Shown: positions 14,517 to 22,536, counted from the stretch's first letter. The stretch: 24,537 nt of DNA from Pseudomonadota bacterium (GCA_021795795.1 JAJYPA010000069.1:1-24537); one strand, 5' to 3'. Translations and numbers: made by a program. The notes: generated from the letters alone by a model not told the origin.

Positions 14517-14531
14517 GTGGCGGAGGATCAG
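14517..14531. repeat. attR core in tRNA-Ser
   Basis: GTGGCGGAGGATCAG covers the CCA end, the discriminator, the acceptor strand and the start of the T-stem of tRNA-Ser. It is identical to attL at 7422-7436, so the tRNA remains intact after integration. Confidence 0.85.
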
Positions 14532-14607
14532 GGATTCGAACCCTGGAAGGGGATAAACCCTTGCCGGTTTTCAAGACCGGTGCATTCAACCGCTCTGCCA
14601 ACCCTCC
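14518..14607 (-). tRNA. tRNA-Ser (anticodon TGA)
   Basis: The 90-base gene begins GGAGGGTTGGCAGAGCGG and ends with ATCCTCC, discriminator G and an encoded CCA. The anticodon arm CCGGTCTTGAAAACCGG carries TGA, reading UCA and other UCN codons. The long variable arm (AAGGGTTTATCCCCTT) is typical of class II serine tRNAs, and the T-arm CAGGGTTCGAATCCCTG is canonical. Its 3' end is the attachment site of the neighbouring element. Confidence 0.96.
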
Positions 14608-14620
14608 GCGAAGGGTGCGA

Positions 14621-14649
14621 ATTCTGTATAAATGTCGACTGGATGTCAA
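14621..14649 (-). promoter_or_regulatory. Promoter of tRNA-Ser
   Basis: On the minus strand a consensus TTGACA (14644-14649) is separated by 17 bases from CAGAAT (14621-14626). The -10 ends 13 bases before the mature 5' end of the tRNA, the spacing expected for a short leader. Confidence 0.7.
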
Positions 14650-14866
14650 TTTTTTTCTTCTTCGGGCAACAAACAAAGGCCAACGCCTCATGTCAATACA
14701 ATCACCCGGGACTCTACGATTAGATGCGAACATGAGTGTTGTTTTTTGGATACTGGTCCATGATCATTCTCCTAAGAGCAAAAAAATACTTTATGGTAGA
14801 TTGTTCAGGTGACTTTATTGTTATTGATCACGTGGTTTTTTGATGTTTTTGATCGAGGTGTTTCTC

Positions 14867-15373
14867 ATGCGTGCTTTAGTGGCTGTTTCTATGGGTATTT
14901 TGGCATTATCTTTGTCAGCGTGCAGTTCCACGCCGACTAAGCCGGCTGGTGCCGGTCAAGCTGGCGCAACGGGTGCTGAAACTTCTGGCGTGAGCGGTTC
15001 GGGAACGGACGAATCTGTGCTGTATTCAAACGCGCCCAAAGGTGAGGCAGCAACGGTGTACTTCGGTTTCGATAAGTACAATGTTGATCCTTCTTATCGT
15101 CCGATGCTGCAGCAGAATGGCGATTTCCTGAAGGAAAATACGCAGCGTCATGTTTTGGTTGAAGGCAATACCGATAACCGTGGCAGCCGTGAATACAATA
15201 TCGCGCTGGGCGAGAAGCGTGCTATAGCGGTGCGTGACATTCTGCTTGCCGATGGTGTTGCTCCTGCTCAGGTGGACGTAGTTAGCTACGGCGAAGAGCG
15301 TCCGGCTGTTGAAGGCAACAACGAAGCTGCCTGGGCGAAAAACCGCCGCGCTGATCTGGCTTACGGCAAGTAA
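14867..15373 (+). CDS. pal: Peptidoglycan-associated lipoprotein Pal
   Basis: This 168-residue outer-membrane lipoprotein has a signal peptide ending LSLSAC, with lipidation at the Cys. An Ala/Gly/Thr linker (about 20-50) and an OmpA-like peptidoglycan-binding domain follow (about 60-168; VYFGFDKYNVDP, VLVEGNTDNRGSREYNIALG, EKRA, YGEERPA). Pal binds peptidoglycan and works with Tol proteins to keep the envelope constricted at division. ATG 14867 was preferred over the ATGs at 14840 and 14843 because GAGGTG lies six bases upstream and the signal peptide then has the right length. In most relatives pal follows tolB; here the tRNA and the integrated element lie upstream and no tol gene is visible, so it seems to be expressed alone. 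A strong terminator follows. Confidence 0.92.
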   Translation: MRALVAVSMGILALSLSACSSTPTKPAGAGQAGATGAETSGVSGSGTDESVLYSNAPKGEAATVYFGFDKYNVDPSYRPMLQQNGDFLKENTQRHVLVEGNTDNRGSREYNIALGEKRAIAVRDILLADGVAPAQVDVVSYGEERPAVEGNNEAAWAKNRRADLAYGK

Positions 15374-15413
15374 GTGATCCGTTCCGTCGTTTGACGGACT
15401 GAGGTTTGAGAAG

Positions 15414-15438
15414 AGCCACCTTTTAAGGTGGCTTTTTT
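15414..15438 (+). terminator. Intrinsic terminator of pal
   Basis: AGCCACC-TTTTAA-GGTGGCT is followed by a T-run. It starts 40 bases after the pal stop. Confidence 0.9.
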
Positions 15439-15465
15439 GTGCCCGCTTGGATTGGAGGTTGTGCC

Positions 15466-15634
15466 TTAACAGGATGCTGAAAAACTCATCCTTGAGTTTT
15501 TCAGCCCTAACGAATCCGGTACACGCCCGTATTCGTTAGCGATAAATCAATCACTTACGTGATTGATTTGCGCGCAGGACGTCCATCTCCCGCAATAACA
15601 GTTTGCTGAAATGAGTTTTTCAGCAGCCTGTTAA
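15466..15634. repeat. 169-bp five-hairpin repeat at the recC stop codon
   Basis: Ends of 24 bases (15466-15489 and 15611-15634) are inverted copies with one mismatch (TTAACAGG...AAAAACTCAT). Inside are GCTGAAAAACTCA/TGAGTTTTTCAGC, CTAACGAAT/ATTCGTTAG with a 15-base loop, AAATCAATCAC-TTAC-GTGATTGATTT, and a weaker TCCA-loop stem. The right end supplies the recC stop codon (TTA at 15631-15633 on the plus strand). Hairpin order and loops match the repeats at 19271 and 21219. Confidence 0.85.
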
Positions 15635-18600
15635 CGGGATTCGATGGCTTGTTTGATGGGCGCGTAGATAATCTGGCTCAATTCGGTGAATTGGGCTTTG
15701 GAAAAGCTGTGGCCGTTCATGAGTGTCGGGAAGTCTGGCCAGATACGGGCGAGTGCCGGGCTGTTCGTGACTTCTCCCGGAACCTTCATATTGCCTTCGT
15801 AGCATTCTCTGGCTTTTTTCAGCGCGGAGTCTGTATTTTCCGGAGTCATTTCTTGTGCCAGCAAGCAGAACGCGGTTTTGCAGACTAGCGGGGAGGGGGC
15901 CTGCACGGCGTCAAACCAGGCGTCGAGCAGGGTCAGTAGATGTTGTTTTGCCATTTCAGTTTCGATGGGTGTGAAGTACAAGGTGCCCGTTTCGCCGATT
16001 AGATAGGTTTCGACCGATCCATGCGTAAGCTGGGCGAGCAGATGAGCCGGCCACTGGGCAACGCATTTGTGCCACTGGATATCTTCTCCCTTGTGGAGCG
16101 CACCTTCGATGAAAATAAGTCGCGCTTTGGTGTCATTCTGAATCGATGATTCTGATGAGAACACGTCTACTACCGATGCTTCGAGCCGGATGCCGCAATC
16201 ACTTTCGATGCGCTGCACGGCTGGTGCAGCTGCGGTTTGCTGGAATCGCAGGTTTAATTCAAGCCAGCGTTGCCATTGGTCGATCAACGGCAGAAGTTCG
16301 CTTTGCTCGAATGCGGGGCTGACAATGGGCAATCGCCCGCTGAGTCGTGCCTGACGATATTGCGTCGAGATGAGCGCGCTGATGTGTTCGATCGTGGGTG
16401 TCGTCATTTGGCTTGTTGTGTGCGCTTGTGTAGCGAGTTGGTGACGCACGCGGTCGTTGATCTCTTTTTTGAGTTGCCAGCGTTGCAGGCCATCCAATTC
16501 GAAAGGTTCGTGATCTTCCAGTTCGGTCGCGGTGGGTCTTAGATAGACGCCAAACCGGTTTGTGAGCAACGTTTGTGCAGGCGTACGCAGAAAATCGCTT
16601 AATGCATTCAGAGTAAGGGGCTCTTCGGGCAGCCAGATTGGTAGCTCGGTCTTTGGAGTATCTTGAGCGTTGTCGTGCACGGCTCGCCAGTCATTGGCAT
16701 AGGTGAACAGATCCGAGTTATCTGCCGAAAAATAACGGCGGCTGAAGGGGTGTAGCGGATGTTCGGTAGTCTGAATCTCGCTGCAGGAATGGGGCTCTGG
16801 CACTGCCCAGAATTGATCGAGATAGTCGCGCAGCTGGCTGACGAGCACGGAAGCCGGGCGAATCTTGTTGTTGTTGATGTTGCGACCGACCCAGCTGATC
16901 GATAACCGCTCCCTTGCGGCCAGCAAGGCTTCGAGGAATAGGTAGCGGTCGTCCTCGCGCCGGGCGCGATCGCCCGGGCGGTAGCGGCCGTTCATGAGAT
17001 CGAAATCGTTAGGTGTCTGGCGCCGTGGATAGTTCGCGTCGTCCATGCCCAGAAGGTAGATGTGCCGATAGGGAATGGCGCGCATCGGCATCAGGGTGGC
17101 GAAATTGACGCCGCCGACAATGAACCGTTGATGCAGGCGGTGTGGCTCAAGGCGATTCAGCCATGCATGTCGAACGGTTTCGATGTCGATTGCATTTTCG
17201 AATCCAGCCGCGATGCAGTCGGCCAGCCATAGATCGAGCTCGTTGTGCAGGCGCGCCAGCGTATCCATTTCAATCTGGATTTCGGGTGAATCCTGATGAT
17301 TTTGGGTATCAGAGATAGAGAAAAAATCGGCCATCAGTCGGCGTAAGAGCGCAACCCATTCTGTTGGCGTGTATTTTTCGGTCAGGCGGTGGGTGTACTT
17401 GTCGAGTTGCTCGACCAATTGTGCCAGTTTGCCGACCAGCTCCGCGCCGGTGCCATCCATGACGGGGTGGGGTTCTATTCCTTCCCATATCGCGTTTTCG
17501 TCACCACTCAAATAGCCGAGTAGGAGCCGATTCAGTCCGAATGCCCAGGTGTTCTGCTCCATCCCCGGTGGCACGCCAAACGCTTCACGATGCCGGGCAT
17601 CCAGCCCCCAGCGAATGCCTGCCGAATCGATCCAGTCATGCAGGGTGGGTAAATCCGTTTCTGCAATTCCGAACCGGGCAAGCAGCAGAGGGCTGCCCAG
17701 CAGATCGAGCAGTTCGCTTCGAAGTAAGCGTGACGTCGGCAGGTTCAGTATCTGTTCGAGTGCATTGATCAGAGCGACCTGACCCGAAGCCGCCTGATCC
17801 GCAATGCTGAAGGGTATGTGTTGCGGATCATCACGGCCGAATCGCCCGAAAATGGCGGAAATGGCCGGAGCGTACAGGCTCATGTCCGGCACCATCACGA
17901 TGATGTCCGTCGGTTTGAGCGACGTATCGGCTTCGAATGCCGCGAGTAACTGGTCGTGCAGAATCTCGACTTCACGCAATGGGCTGTGCGCGATGTGAAA
18001 TCGCAGTGAGTGATCCTGACCAGGTTCCAGGCGACGATTCAGTGCGCGGAGTTCATCCGGGGTGCGTAGCTTGAGGATGTCATCCTGAATGAGCGTCAGC
18101 AGTGAGGATTTTGCCGAGTCGCCAACCGGTGATTCGAAGGGCGTGAGTGTCAATGGGTTGGCGGCGAGCTGAGCATTTTCCTCGAATTGATCCAAAAGGC
18201 GCATCAGATCGCGCCCCTGTCGCCCCCAGGCGGCCAGCAGAGGGTGCGCGTGTGCGGTTTGATCCGGTGTGGGTTTGCAGGGCCTCTGGTCTTGGTAGCG
18301 TTGTGCGAACAACTGGTGTCCGTCGATGATGTCGCTCCAATAATATTCACAGGGATTCAGGAAGCAGACAATCACCTGTGACCAGCGCGATGCGACCGCA
18401 AGAACGTCCAGAACCTGTGGCGCAATCGACGACAGTCCAAACACGACAATCCGCCGGGGCAGGCCTTCCGGGCGCGCCTTTTGTTCCAATGCGGCTTTTC
18501 GGAAAGCGGCGTGGAGGTCTGCGCGTCCTGCCGCGAATTCGATGCTGCCTCGGGCGTCCTGTTGTTCGCGAATGTCTGCCAGCAAAGCGCGCCACAGCGG

Positions 18601-19185
18601 CGGCTGCCAGCGTTGTTCGTCTGGTAGGCGTGTTTCGTGCGCGGGGAGGTCATCATGGCCTTCCTGCCAGTGGCGCAGCCAATCCGCACGGTACACCTGA
18701 TACTGGTCGAACTGATCGGCAACGCGCAGTGCCAATTGAAACAGGCGACGGTCATCGGGCCGCTGATCGGTGACTATGTAGTGGCGCAACGGTAGGAAGG
18801 AGGGCGTATCGATGAGATTCGGGAGTAACCGCATCAGGCGCCATACCAGCTTGTCCTTATCCAGTGGCGCTTCGGTTGGGACGTAGTCGGTACCCAGTAC
18901 CGCTCGATAACATTGCCATTGCAAGCGGGCAGGAAGGATCATTTCGATGCCGGTCGCTATGCCCAATCCGCCATCTTGAGCAGCGCGTGGGCGAGCCAAG
19001 CCGAGGCGCAGCCATTGAGCCATGCCATTGCTCTGCACCAGAAAGGTTTCGTTCTCCAGCGGGGCCAGCGGATGCCTTTTGAGCCAGTCGATCAGTACCT
19101 GCTGCAACAGTTCCAGCCGGTTGCCCTGCATCAGCAGGAAACCGGGGGTAATCTCATCCGTAATGAGTGTGGCCGATGGGGGCAT
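15631..19185 (-). CDS. recC: RecC, exodeoxyribonuclease V gamma subunit
   Basis: This 1184-residue protein is close to the usual RecC length. The N-terminus (PGFLLMQGNRLELLQQVL and ETFLVQSNGMAQWLRLGLA) is the inactivated helicase-like domain that begins RecC/AddB-type proteins. The C-terminal part contains LNALSDFLRTPAQTLLTNR and the degenerate nuclease-like region. RecC holds the RecBCD complex together, splits the duplex and recognises Chi during double-strand break repair. In enterobacteria recC lies near recB and recD; here neither is visible on either side, as the gene is followed by a structured repeat and pal and preceded by another repeat and a GGDEF gene. The TAA stop is contributed by the repeat. 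The start at 19185 has no strong ribosome site. Confidence 0.93.
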   Translation of the reverse strand: MPPSATLITDEITPGFLLMQGNRLELLQQVLIDWLKRHPLAPLENETFLVQSNGMAQWLRLGLARPRAAQDGGLGIATGIEMILPARLQWQCYRAVLGTDYVPTEAPLDKDKLVWRLMRLLPNLIDTPSFLPLRHYIVTDQRPDDRRLFQLALRVADQFDQYQVYRADWLRHWQEGHDDLPAHETRLPDEQRWQPPLWRALLADIREQQDARGSIEFAAGRADLHAAFRKAALEQKARPEGLPRRIVVFGLSSIAPQVLDVLAVASRWSQVIVCFLNPCEYYWSDIIDGHQLFAQRYQDQRPCKPTPDQTAHAHPLLAAWGRQGRDLMRLLDQFEENAQLAANPLTLTPFESPVGDSAKSSLLTLIQDDILKLRTPDELRALNRRLEPGQDHSLRFHIAHSPLREVEILHDQLLAAFEADTSLKPTDIIVMVPDMSLYAPAISAIFGRFGRDDPQHIPFSIADQAASGQVALINALEQILNLPTSRLLRSELLDLLGSPLLLARFGIAETDLPTLHDWIDSAGIRWGLDARHREAFGVPPGMEQNTWAFGLNRLLLGYLSGDENAIWEGIEPHPVMDGTGAELVGKLAQLVEQLDKYTHRLTEKYTPTEWVALLRRLMADFFSISDTQNHQDSPEIQIEMDTLARLHNELDLWLADCIAAGFENAIDIETVRHAWLNRLEPHRLHQRFIVGGVNFATLMPMRAIPYRHIYLLGMDDANYPRRQTPNDFDLMNGRYRPGDRARREDDRYLFLEALLAARERLSISWVGRNINNNKIRPASVLVSQLRDYLDQFWAVPEPHSCSEIQTTEHPLHPFSRRYFSADNSDLFTYANDWRAVHDNAQDTPKTELPIWLPEEPLTLNALSDFLRTPAQTLLTNRFGVYLRPTATELEDHEPFELDGLQRWQLKKEINDRVRHQLATQAHTTSQMTTPTIEHISALISTQYRQARLSGRLPIVSPAFEQSELLPLIDQWQRWLELNLRFQQTAAAPAVQRIESDCGIRLEASVVDVFSSESSIQNDTKARLIFIEGALHKGEDIQWHKCVAQWPAHLLAQLTHGSVETYLIGETGTLYFTPIETEMAKQHLLTLLDAWFDAVQAPSPLVCKTAFCLLAQEMTPENTDSALKKARECYEGNMKVPGEVTNSPALARIWPDFPTLMNGHSFSKAQFTELSQIIYAPIKQAIESR

Positions 19186-19270
19186 GGCATACCGCGGGTG
19201 AACGACAAAGGGGTATTCTAACCTGTCGCCTCAGTCTGTGCCGCGCACCTCGTCCGTGAGTTATTCCGTT

Positions 19271-19430
19271 TTAGGGAAGGTCTGCACAAATGCAGACCTT
19301 CCCGTGCAGGGCATGGATGCCCTGCCGCACAATGACGTAAGTCATTGAATTGCGGCACTCGTGCCGGGCGTGCACCGACACGAGTGCTTCTGCACGAAGC
19401 CATGGATGGATTCGTGCAGAGATTCCTTAG
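19271..19430. repeat. 160-bp five-hairpin repeat, copy 1, at the GGDEF gene stop
   Basis: Successive perfect stems are: GGGAAGGTCTGCA/TGCAGACCTTCCC (loop CAAA), GCAGGGCA/TGCCCTGC (loop TGGA), CAATGAC/GTCATTG (loop GTAA) inside GCCGCA/TGCGGC, GCACTCGTG/CACGAGTGC (15-base loop), and TCTGCACGAA/TTCGTGCAGA around CCATGG. The right end CTTAG contains the stop codon of the minus-strand GGDEF gene. It is paired with 21219-21368. Confidence 0.88.
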
Positions 19431-20455
19431 AAATCCGGTTGCGGCGGGGCTGAGAATACCGCGCAGTTCCCACCTGCGCGTTTGGCCTGATACATGGCCG
19501 AGTCGGCGGCGCACATCAGGGCATTCTGATTGCGTGTTTCCTTCGGATGAATCTCGCAGACGCCGATGCTGCCGGAAATGCGTACATATTCGCCATCTCG
19601 CCCAATGCGCAGATAAAGCGCCTGCGATAAACGGCGAACGATATCCTGAAGATCTTTTAAGTGTCGTGCCGACTCGATCAGTATGGCGATTTCATCACCG
19701 CCCAAACGGGCAATCTTGTCTTCGCGGTGCAAGGCTTCCGCCAGCCGGCTGCTGATTTCCATCAGCAGGCGGTCGCCGAATTCGTGACCCAGTGTGTCGT
19801 TGACGGTCTTGAAGTGATCGATGTCGATGATGGCCAATGCCACGTGCCGATCCCCATCCTGAGCACGGAGTATCGCCTGATCCAGTAACGGATAAAAACC
19901 GGCGCGATTCGGCAAGCCGGTGAGTGGATCACTGTGCGCCAACCGGTTGAGATGCTGCTCGATCTTGTCGCGATACAGGGCGGTCCCGATGAAATCGCCG
20001 AAGAGTGTCGCCAGGCTGAGTTGGCGCATGGACAGTGGTTGCGCGACGGGTTTGAACCACGACAGTGCAAGCACTGCTTCAATTTGGTCGCTAATGCGAA
20101 TGGGAATACTCAGGCTGGCCTTCAAGCCGGATTCAACAAAATGGAGTAGAGCCAAGTCGCTATTGGGATAATCCTCGATAAATAGAGGGTGGTTTTGCGC
20201 CAGAGCGGCTCCGGCAACACCCGTGCTACGATCAAACGCATGTTGAGACAATGCAACAAATTGCGGTGGTAAGCCTTCGAAAAAGCGATACTTTAATTTT
20301 TCTCCTTCAGGAAGAATAAGGCCGGCACCATCGGCGCCGACGATTTTTGCTGCCGCGTTTGCCGCTATGTGGAAAAAGTGGGGCAGGTTGGTTTCACGGG
20401 CCAATATGGACAACAGAACGATATCGGAATCACGTAGATTAAGTGGCTCTTGCAT
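19427..20455 (-). CDS. GAF-GGDEF protein, probable diguanylate cyclase
   Basis: This 342-residue soluble protein has an N-terminal GAF-like sensor (about 10-160) and a C-terminal GGDEF domain (about 175-335). The latter is shown by LAHSDPLTGLPNRAGFYPLL, IDIDHFKTVNDTLGHEFGDR, RLGGDEIAIL and the terminal MYQAKRAGGN. GGDEF enzymes make cyclic-di-GMP from two GTP, favouring biofilm and attachment. The signature reads GGDEI with Phe replaced by Ile, so activity is likely but not certain. The inhibitory I-site RxxD five residues before it reads HRED, so product inhibition may be lost. ATG at 20455 was chosen over an in-frame GTG at 20476 because GGAGGAGG lies about ten bases before it. No membrane segment is seen, so it senses an internal signal. 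Its stop lies inside the repeat. Confidence 0.88.
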   Translation of the reverse strand: MQEPLNLRDSDIVLLSILARETNLPHFFHIAANAAAKIVGADGAGLILPEGEKLKYRFFEGLPPQFVALSQHAFDRSTGVAGAALAQNHPLFIEDYPNSDLALLHFVESGLKASLSIPIRISDQIEAVLALSWFKPVAQPLSMRQLSLATLFGDFIGTALYRDKIEQHLNRLAHSDPLTGLPNRAGFYPLLDQAILRAQDGDRHVALAIIDIDHFKTVNDTLGHEFGDRLLMEISSRLAEALHREDKIARLGGDEIAILIESARHLKDLQDIVRRLSQALYLRIGRDGEYVRISGSIGVCEIHPKETRNQNALMCAADSAMYQAKRAGGNCAVFSAPPQPDF

Positions 20456-20514
20456 GGTTGAGGGTTCCTCCTCCACAAACCCAATTAGTCCTAAGCAAAA
20501 TTGAAGCCATAAAA

Positions 20515-20540
20515 AAACCGCAGCACGTTGGCTGCGGTTT
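20515..20540 (-). terminator. Intrinsic terminator of efp
   Basis: On the minus strand AAACCGCAGC and GCTGCGGTTT form the stem and a T-run follows (A-run 20511-20517 on the plus strand). It lies about 43 bases after the efp stop; the A/T flanks on both sides could make it work in both directions. Confidence 0.88.
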
Positions 20541-20582
20541 TTCTTTTAGCCCGCCTTGAAAAGGCTGGTTATGAATCGGAAA

Positions 20583-21152
20583 TCAGGCGGCGGAAGCGCG
20601 GCGGCGGAATTCGCCGGTCCGTGTGTCGATTTCCACGTTTTCGCCGATCTCGATGAACGAGGCGACCTGGATTTCATGACCATTGGTCAGCTTGGCGTCC
20701 TTCATGACCTTGCCGGAGGTGTCGCCACGAGCGGCCGGTTCGGTATAGGCGATTTCACGGACGATGATGGTCGGCAATTCAACGGAGATTGGCTTGTCGT
20801 TATAGAACACCACTTCGCAGGGATCAGTCATGCCATCGACGATGTATTTGATGGTGTCGCCCATGTTTTCCGCTTCAATTTCGTACGAATTGAATTCGGA
20901 ATCCATGAAGACATACAGTGGATCGGTGAAGTAGCTGAAGGTGCATTCCTTTTTATCGAGAATGACCTGGTCGAACTTGTCATCTGCCTTGAACACCGAT
21001 TCGGTGCTGCTGCCGGTGAGCAGGTTTTTCATCTTCATTTTGACAACAGCCGAGTTACGGCCGGATTTGTTGAATTCGGCTTTCAAAATGACCATAGGGT
21101 CTTTGCCGACCATAATGACGTTGCCGGCGCGAAATTCTTGTGCGGTTTTCAT
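20583..21152 (-). CDS. efp: Elongation factor P (arginine-type)
   Basis: This 189-residue protein has three beta-barrel domains (KOW-like N-terminal, OB middle and C-terminal): [54 protein letters not shown], and a C-terminal [16 protein letters not shown] binds ribosomes stalled on proline runs and helps peptide bond formation. The domain I tip is KSGRNSA with Arg at position 32, where E. coli has Lys34; this is the form activated by rhamnosylation by EarP, whose gene lies just upstream. ATG at 21152 is preferred to an upstream in-frame start at 21215 because all family members begin MKTAQE-like. The gap to earP is occupied by the structured repeat at 21219, so efp probably also has its own promoter. 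Confidence 0.96.
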   Translation of the reverse strand: MKTAQEFRAGNVIMVGKDPMVILKAEFNKSGRNSAVVKMKMKNLLTGSSTESVFKADDKFDQVILDKKECTFSYFTDPLYVFMDSEFNSYEIEAENMGDTIKYIVDGMTDPCEVVFYNDKPISVELPTIIVREIAYTEPAARGDTSGKVMKDAKLTNGHEIQVASFIEIGENVEIDTRTGEFRRRASAA

Positions 21153-21218
21153 GGAAACTACCCAGTGTGCTTGTATGAGGTTTGACAAATAATTGAAAAA
21201 GGCCTGAAAAACCATGCC

Positions 21219-21368
21219 TTAGGTAAGGTCTGCACAAATGCAGACCTTACCGTGCAGGGCATGGATGCCCAGCCGCTCAATGACGTAAGTCATTGAAATG
21301 CGGAGCACAAGACCGGCTTGTGCGTTTCTGCGCGAAGCCATGGATGGCTTAGTGCAGAGTTTCCTTAG
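21219..21368. repeat. 150-bp five-hairpin repeat, copy 2, between earP and efp
   Basis: It has the same layout as 19271-19430: GGTAAGGTCTGCA/TGCAGACCTTACC (loop CAAA), GGGCA/TGCCC (loop TGGA), TCAATGAC/GTCATTGA (loop GTAA), GCACAAG/CTTGTGC (loop ACCGG), and an imperfect TCTGCGCGAAGCCA/TGGCTTAGTGCAGA. It starts one base after the earP stop codon in the minus-strand sense. Relative to copy 1 the first stem changes G:C to T:A on both arms, and the fourth stem has a different sequence that still pairs. Confidence 0.88.
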
Positions 21369-21369
21369 A

Positions 21370-22536
21370 TTAATTGGTGCGGCATTGTAACCGCTCATAT
21401 GCGGTTTTGACCAGCCAGTTGGAGAGTTCTGTTTGACCGGCGAGCGTGAGCCGGTTTTTTTCTGCGGCCGAGGCCAGAATGGCATGGTGTTCGATGAAGT
21501 TCTGCCAGCTTTCGGGCGCGAGTCGCTGCCGGTTCCAGTCATGCGTCAAGGTCCGCCAGGCGTTGAACGCAGGCGCAGGGAGGTCACCGCGGCAGGTATC
21601 CAGCAGGGCATCCAGTTTTTCCCAGTGCGCCTGATCGTCGGTGGGGTAAATCTGCCAGATGAACGGCTTGCCTGCCCAGAGGGCGCGCACGAGCGAATCT
21701 TCCCCGCGCACGAACAGAATGTCGCACAACCACAGCAGTCGATCGAATTGCGCCTGCGGCAGGAATGGCAGCACATGCAGTGTCACCGTTCCGCGTTGAA
21801 TCTGGTCGCCTGCCATGAGTTCGGGATAGCGGAGGTGCTCGCGTGCGCTGGTAAGCAGGCGGCCTTCCGGTAGATAGATGGTGACGGCCTCGGTAGTGGT
21901 TTGAGCGAGATCGTCAATCAGGTCGCCAATCGCCCGGTTTTCATAGCCGAATAAAAGCAGCGATAAACCGTTTGGCAGCGTGATGTGCCATTCATGCGCC
22001 CAAGTCGTTTGCTCTGAATGAACAAAGTGATCACGCGCCCGGAACAGATTCGCCTCACAGAGCAACCCGCCGGAATCGGGGCGTGTACTCGGGAACACGA
22101 ATAGCTTTTGCAAGCCATTGGGCTGTGGCGAGAACCGGCCGTGATAATCACTGATCCAGCGTTCGGCACTGAAATATTCCAGATTGAACCAGGCGACGGT
22201 CTGTTCGGGCATGTGCTGTAGATAGTCTTCCGGTAGGGCGCAGCCGAACGCTTCAATCACGAATCGGGCGGGTGGTGTGGTTACTGGTGCGTCGGTCCAG
22301 TGAATGATCGTGATTCCGTAGTGGCTTTGTTGCAAACAGGTTGGGTCGACTTCCGGTACCAGATGCACGAGTGCGTTCAGGTCATCGACCCAAAGCCGGA
22401 CTACCTGCCGGTGATCTTCCGTCAGTATCCGCGCCAGTCGCCAACTCACGGCAATGTCGCCGTAGTTGTCGATAACGCGGCAAAAAATATCCCAATCGGC
22501 TCCGGGGCAATCGGCAACGGGTAAAGCTGTCGTCAT
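21370..22536 (-). CDS. earP: EarP, EF-P arginine rhamnosyltransferase
   Basis: This 388-residue cytoplasmic GT-B-fold glycosyltransferase moves rhamnose from dTDP-beta-L-rhamnose to Arg32 of EF-P. Family landmarks are visible: IFCRVIDNYGDIAVSWRLAR at the N-terminus, WFNLEYFSAERWISDYHG in the middle, and the nucleotide-sugar site LFVRGEDSLVRALWAGKPFI followed by WQIYPTDDQAHWEKL. The neighbouring efp encodes exactly the arginine-type substrate, which confirms the pairing. Its ATG overlaps the stop of the upstream thioredoxin-NHL gene (ATGA), so it is likely translated from that mRNA. The stop is one base from the structured repeat. Confidence 0.94.
   Translation of the reverse strand: MTTALPVADCPGADWDIFCRVIDNYGDIAVSWRLARILTEDHRQVVRLWVDDLNALVHLVPEVDPTCLQQSHYGITIIHWTDAPVTTPPARFVIEAFGCALPEDYLQHMPEQTVAWFNLEYFSAERWISDYHGRFSPQPNGLQKLFVFPSTRPDSGGLLCEANLFRARDHFVHSEQTTWAHEWHITLPNGLSLLLFGYENRAIGDLIDDLAQTTTEAVTIYLPEGRLLTSAREHLRYPELMAGDQIQRGTVTLHVLPFLPQAQFDRLLWLCDILFVRGEDSLVRALWAGKPFIWQIYPTDDQAHWEKLDALLDTCRGDLPAPAFNAWRTLTHDWNRQRLAPESWQNFIEHHAILASAAEKNRLTLAGQTELSNWLVKTAYERLQCRTN

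Larger units (their letters stand above)
7422..14531. mobile_element. 7.1-kb integrative element in the tRNA-Ser(TGA) gene
   Basis: The element is bounded by two identical 15-bp cores, GTGGCGGAGGATCAG, at 7422-7436 and 14517-14531. The latter is the 3' end of an intact tRNA-Ser gene. It encodes a P4-type integrase next to attL, an AlpA-like regulator, a winged-helix protein, a primase-helicase, and small proteins including a DUF5681-like one. All recognised genes point the same way and most overlap by four bases or less. No structural phage gene, relaxase, toxin or resistance gene is recognisable. It therefore resembles a phage-satellite-like or minimal self-replicating integrative element. 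Calling it a satellite is inference; the integration itself is clear. Confidence 0.85.

Noticed and set aside
15466..15634. Integron attC sites as an explanation for structured repeats directly after stop codons
   Set aside because: The ends do not show the paired RYYYAAC and GTTRRRY core sites, and the flanking genes (recC, earP, a GGDEF gene) are ordinary chromosomal genes and not cassettes.
20556..21185. 209-codon plus-strand frame opposite efp
   Set aside because: It is antisense to a certain EF-P gene, and its Phe/His/Asp-rich composition is typical of a shadow frame.
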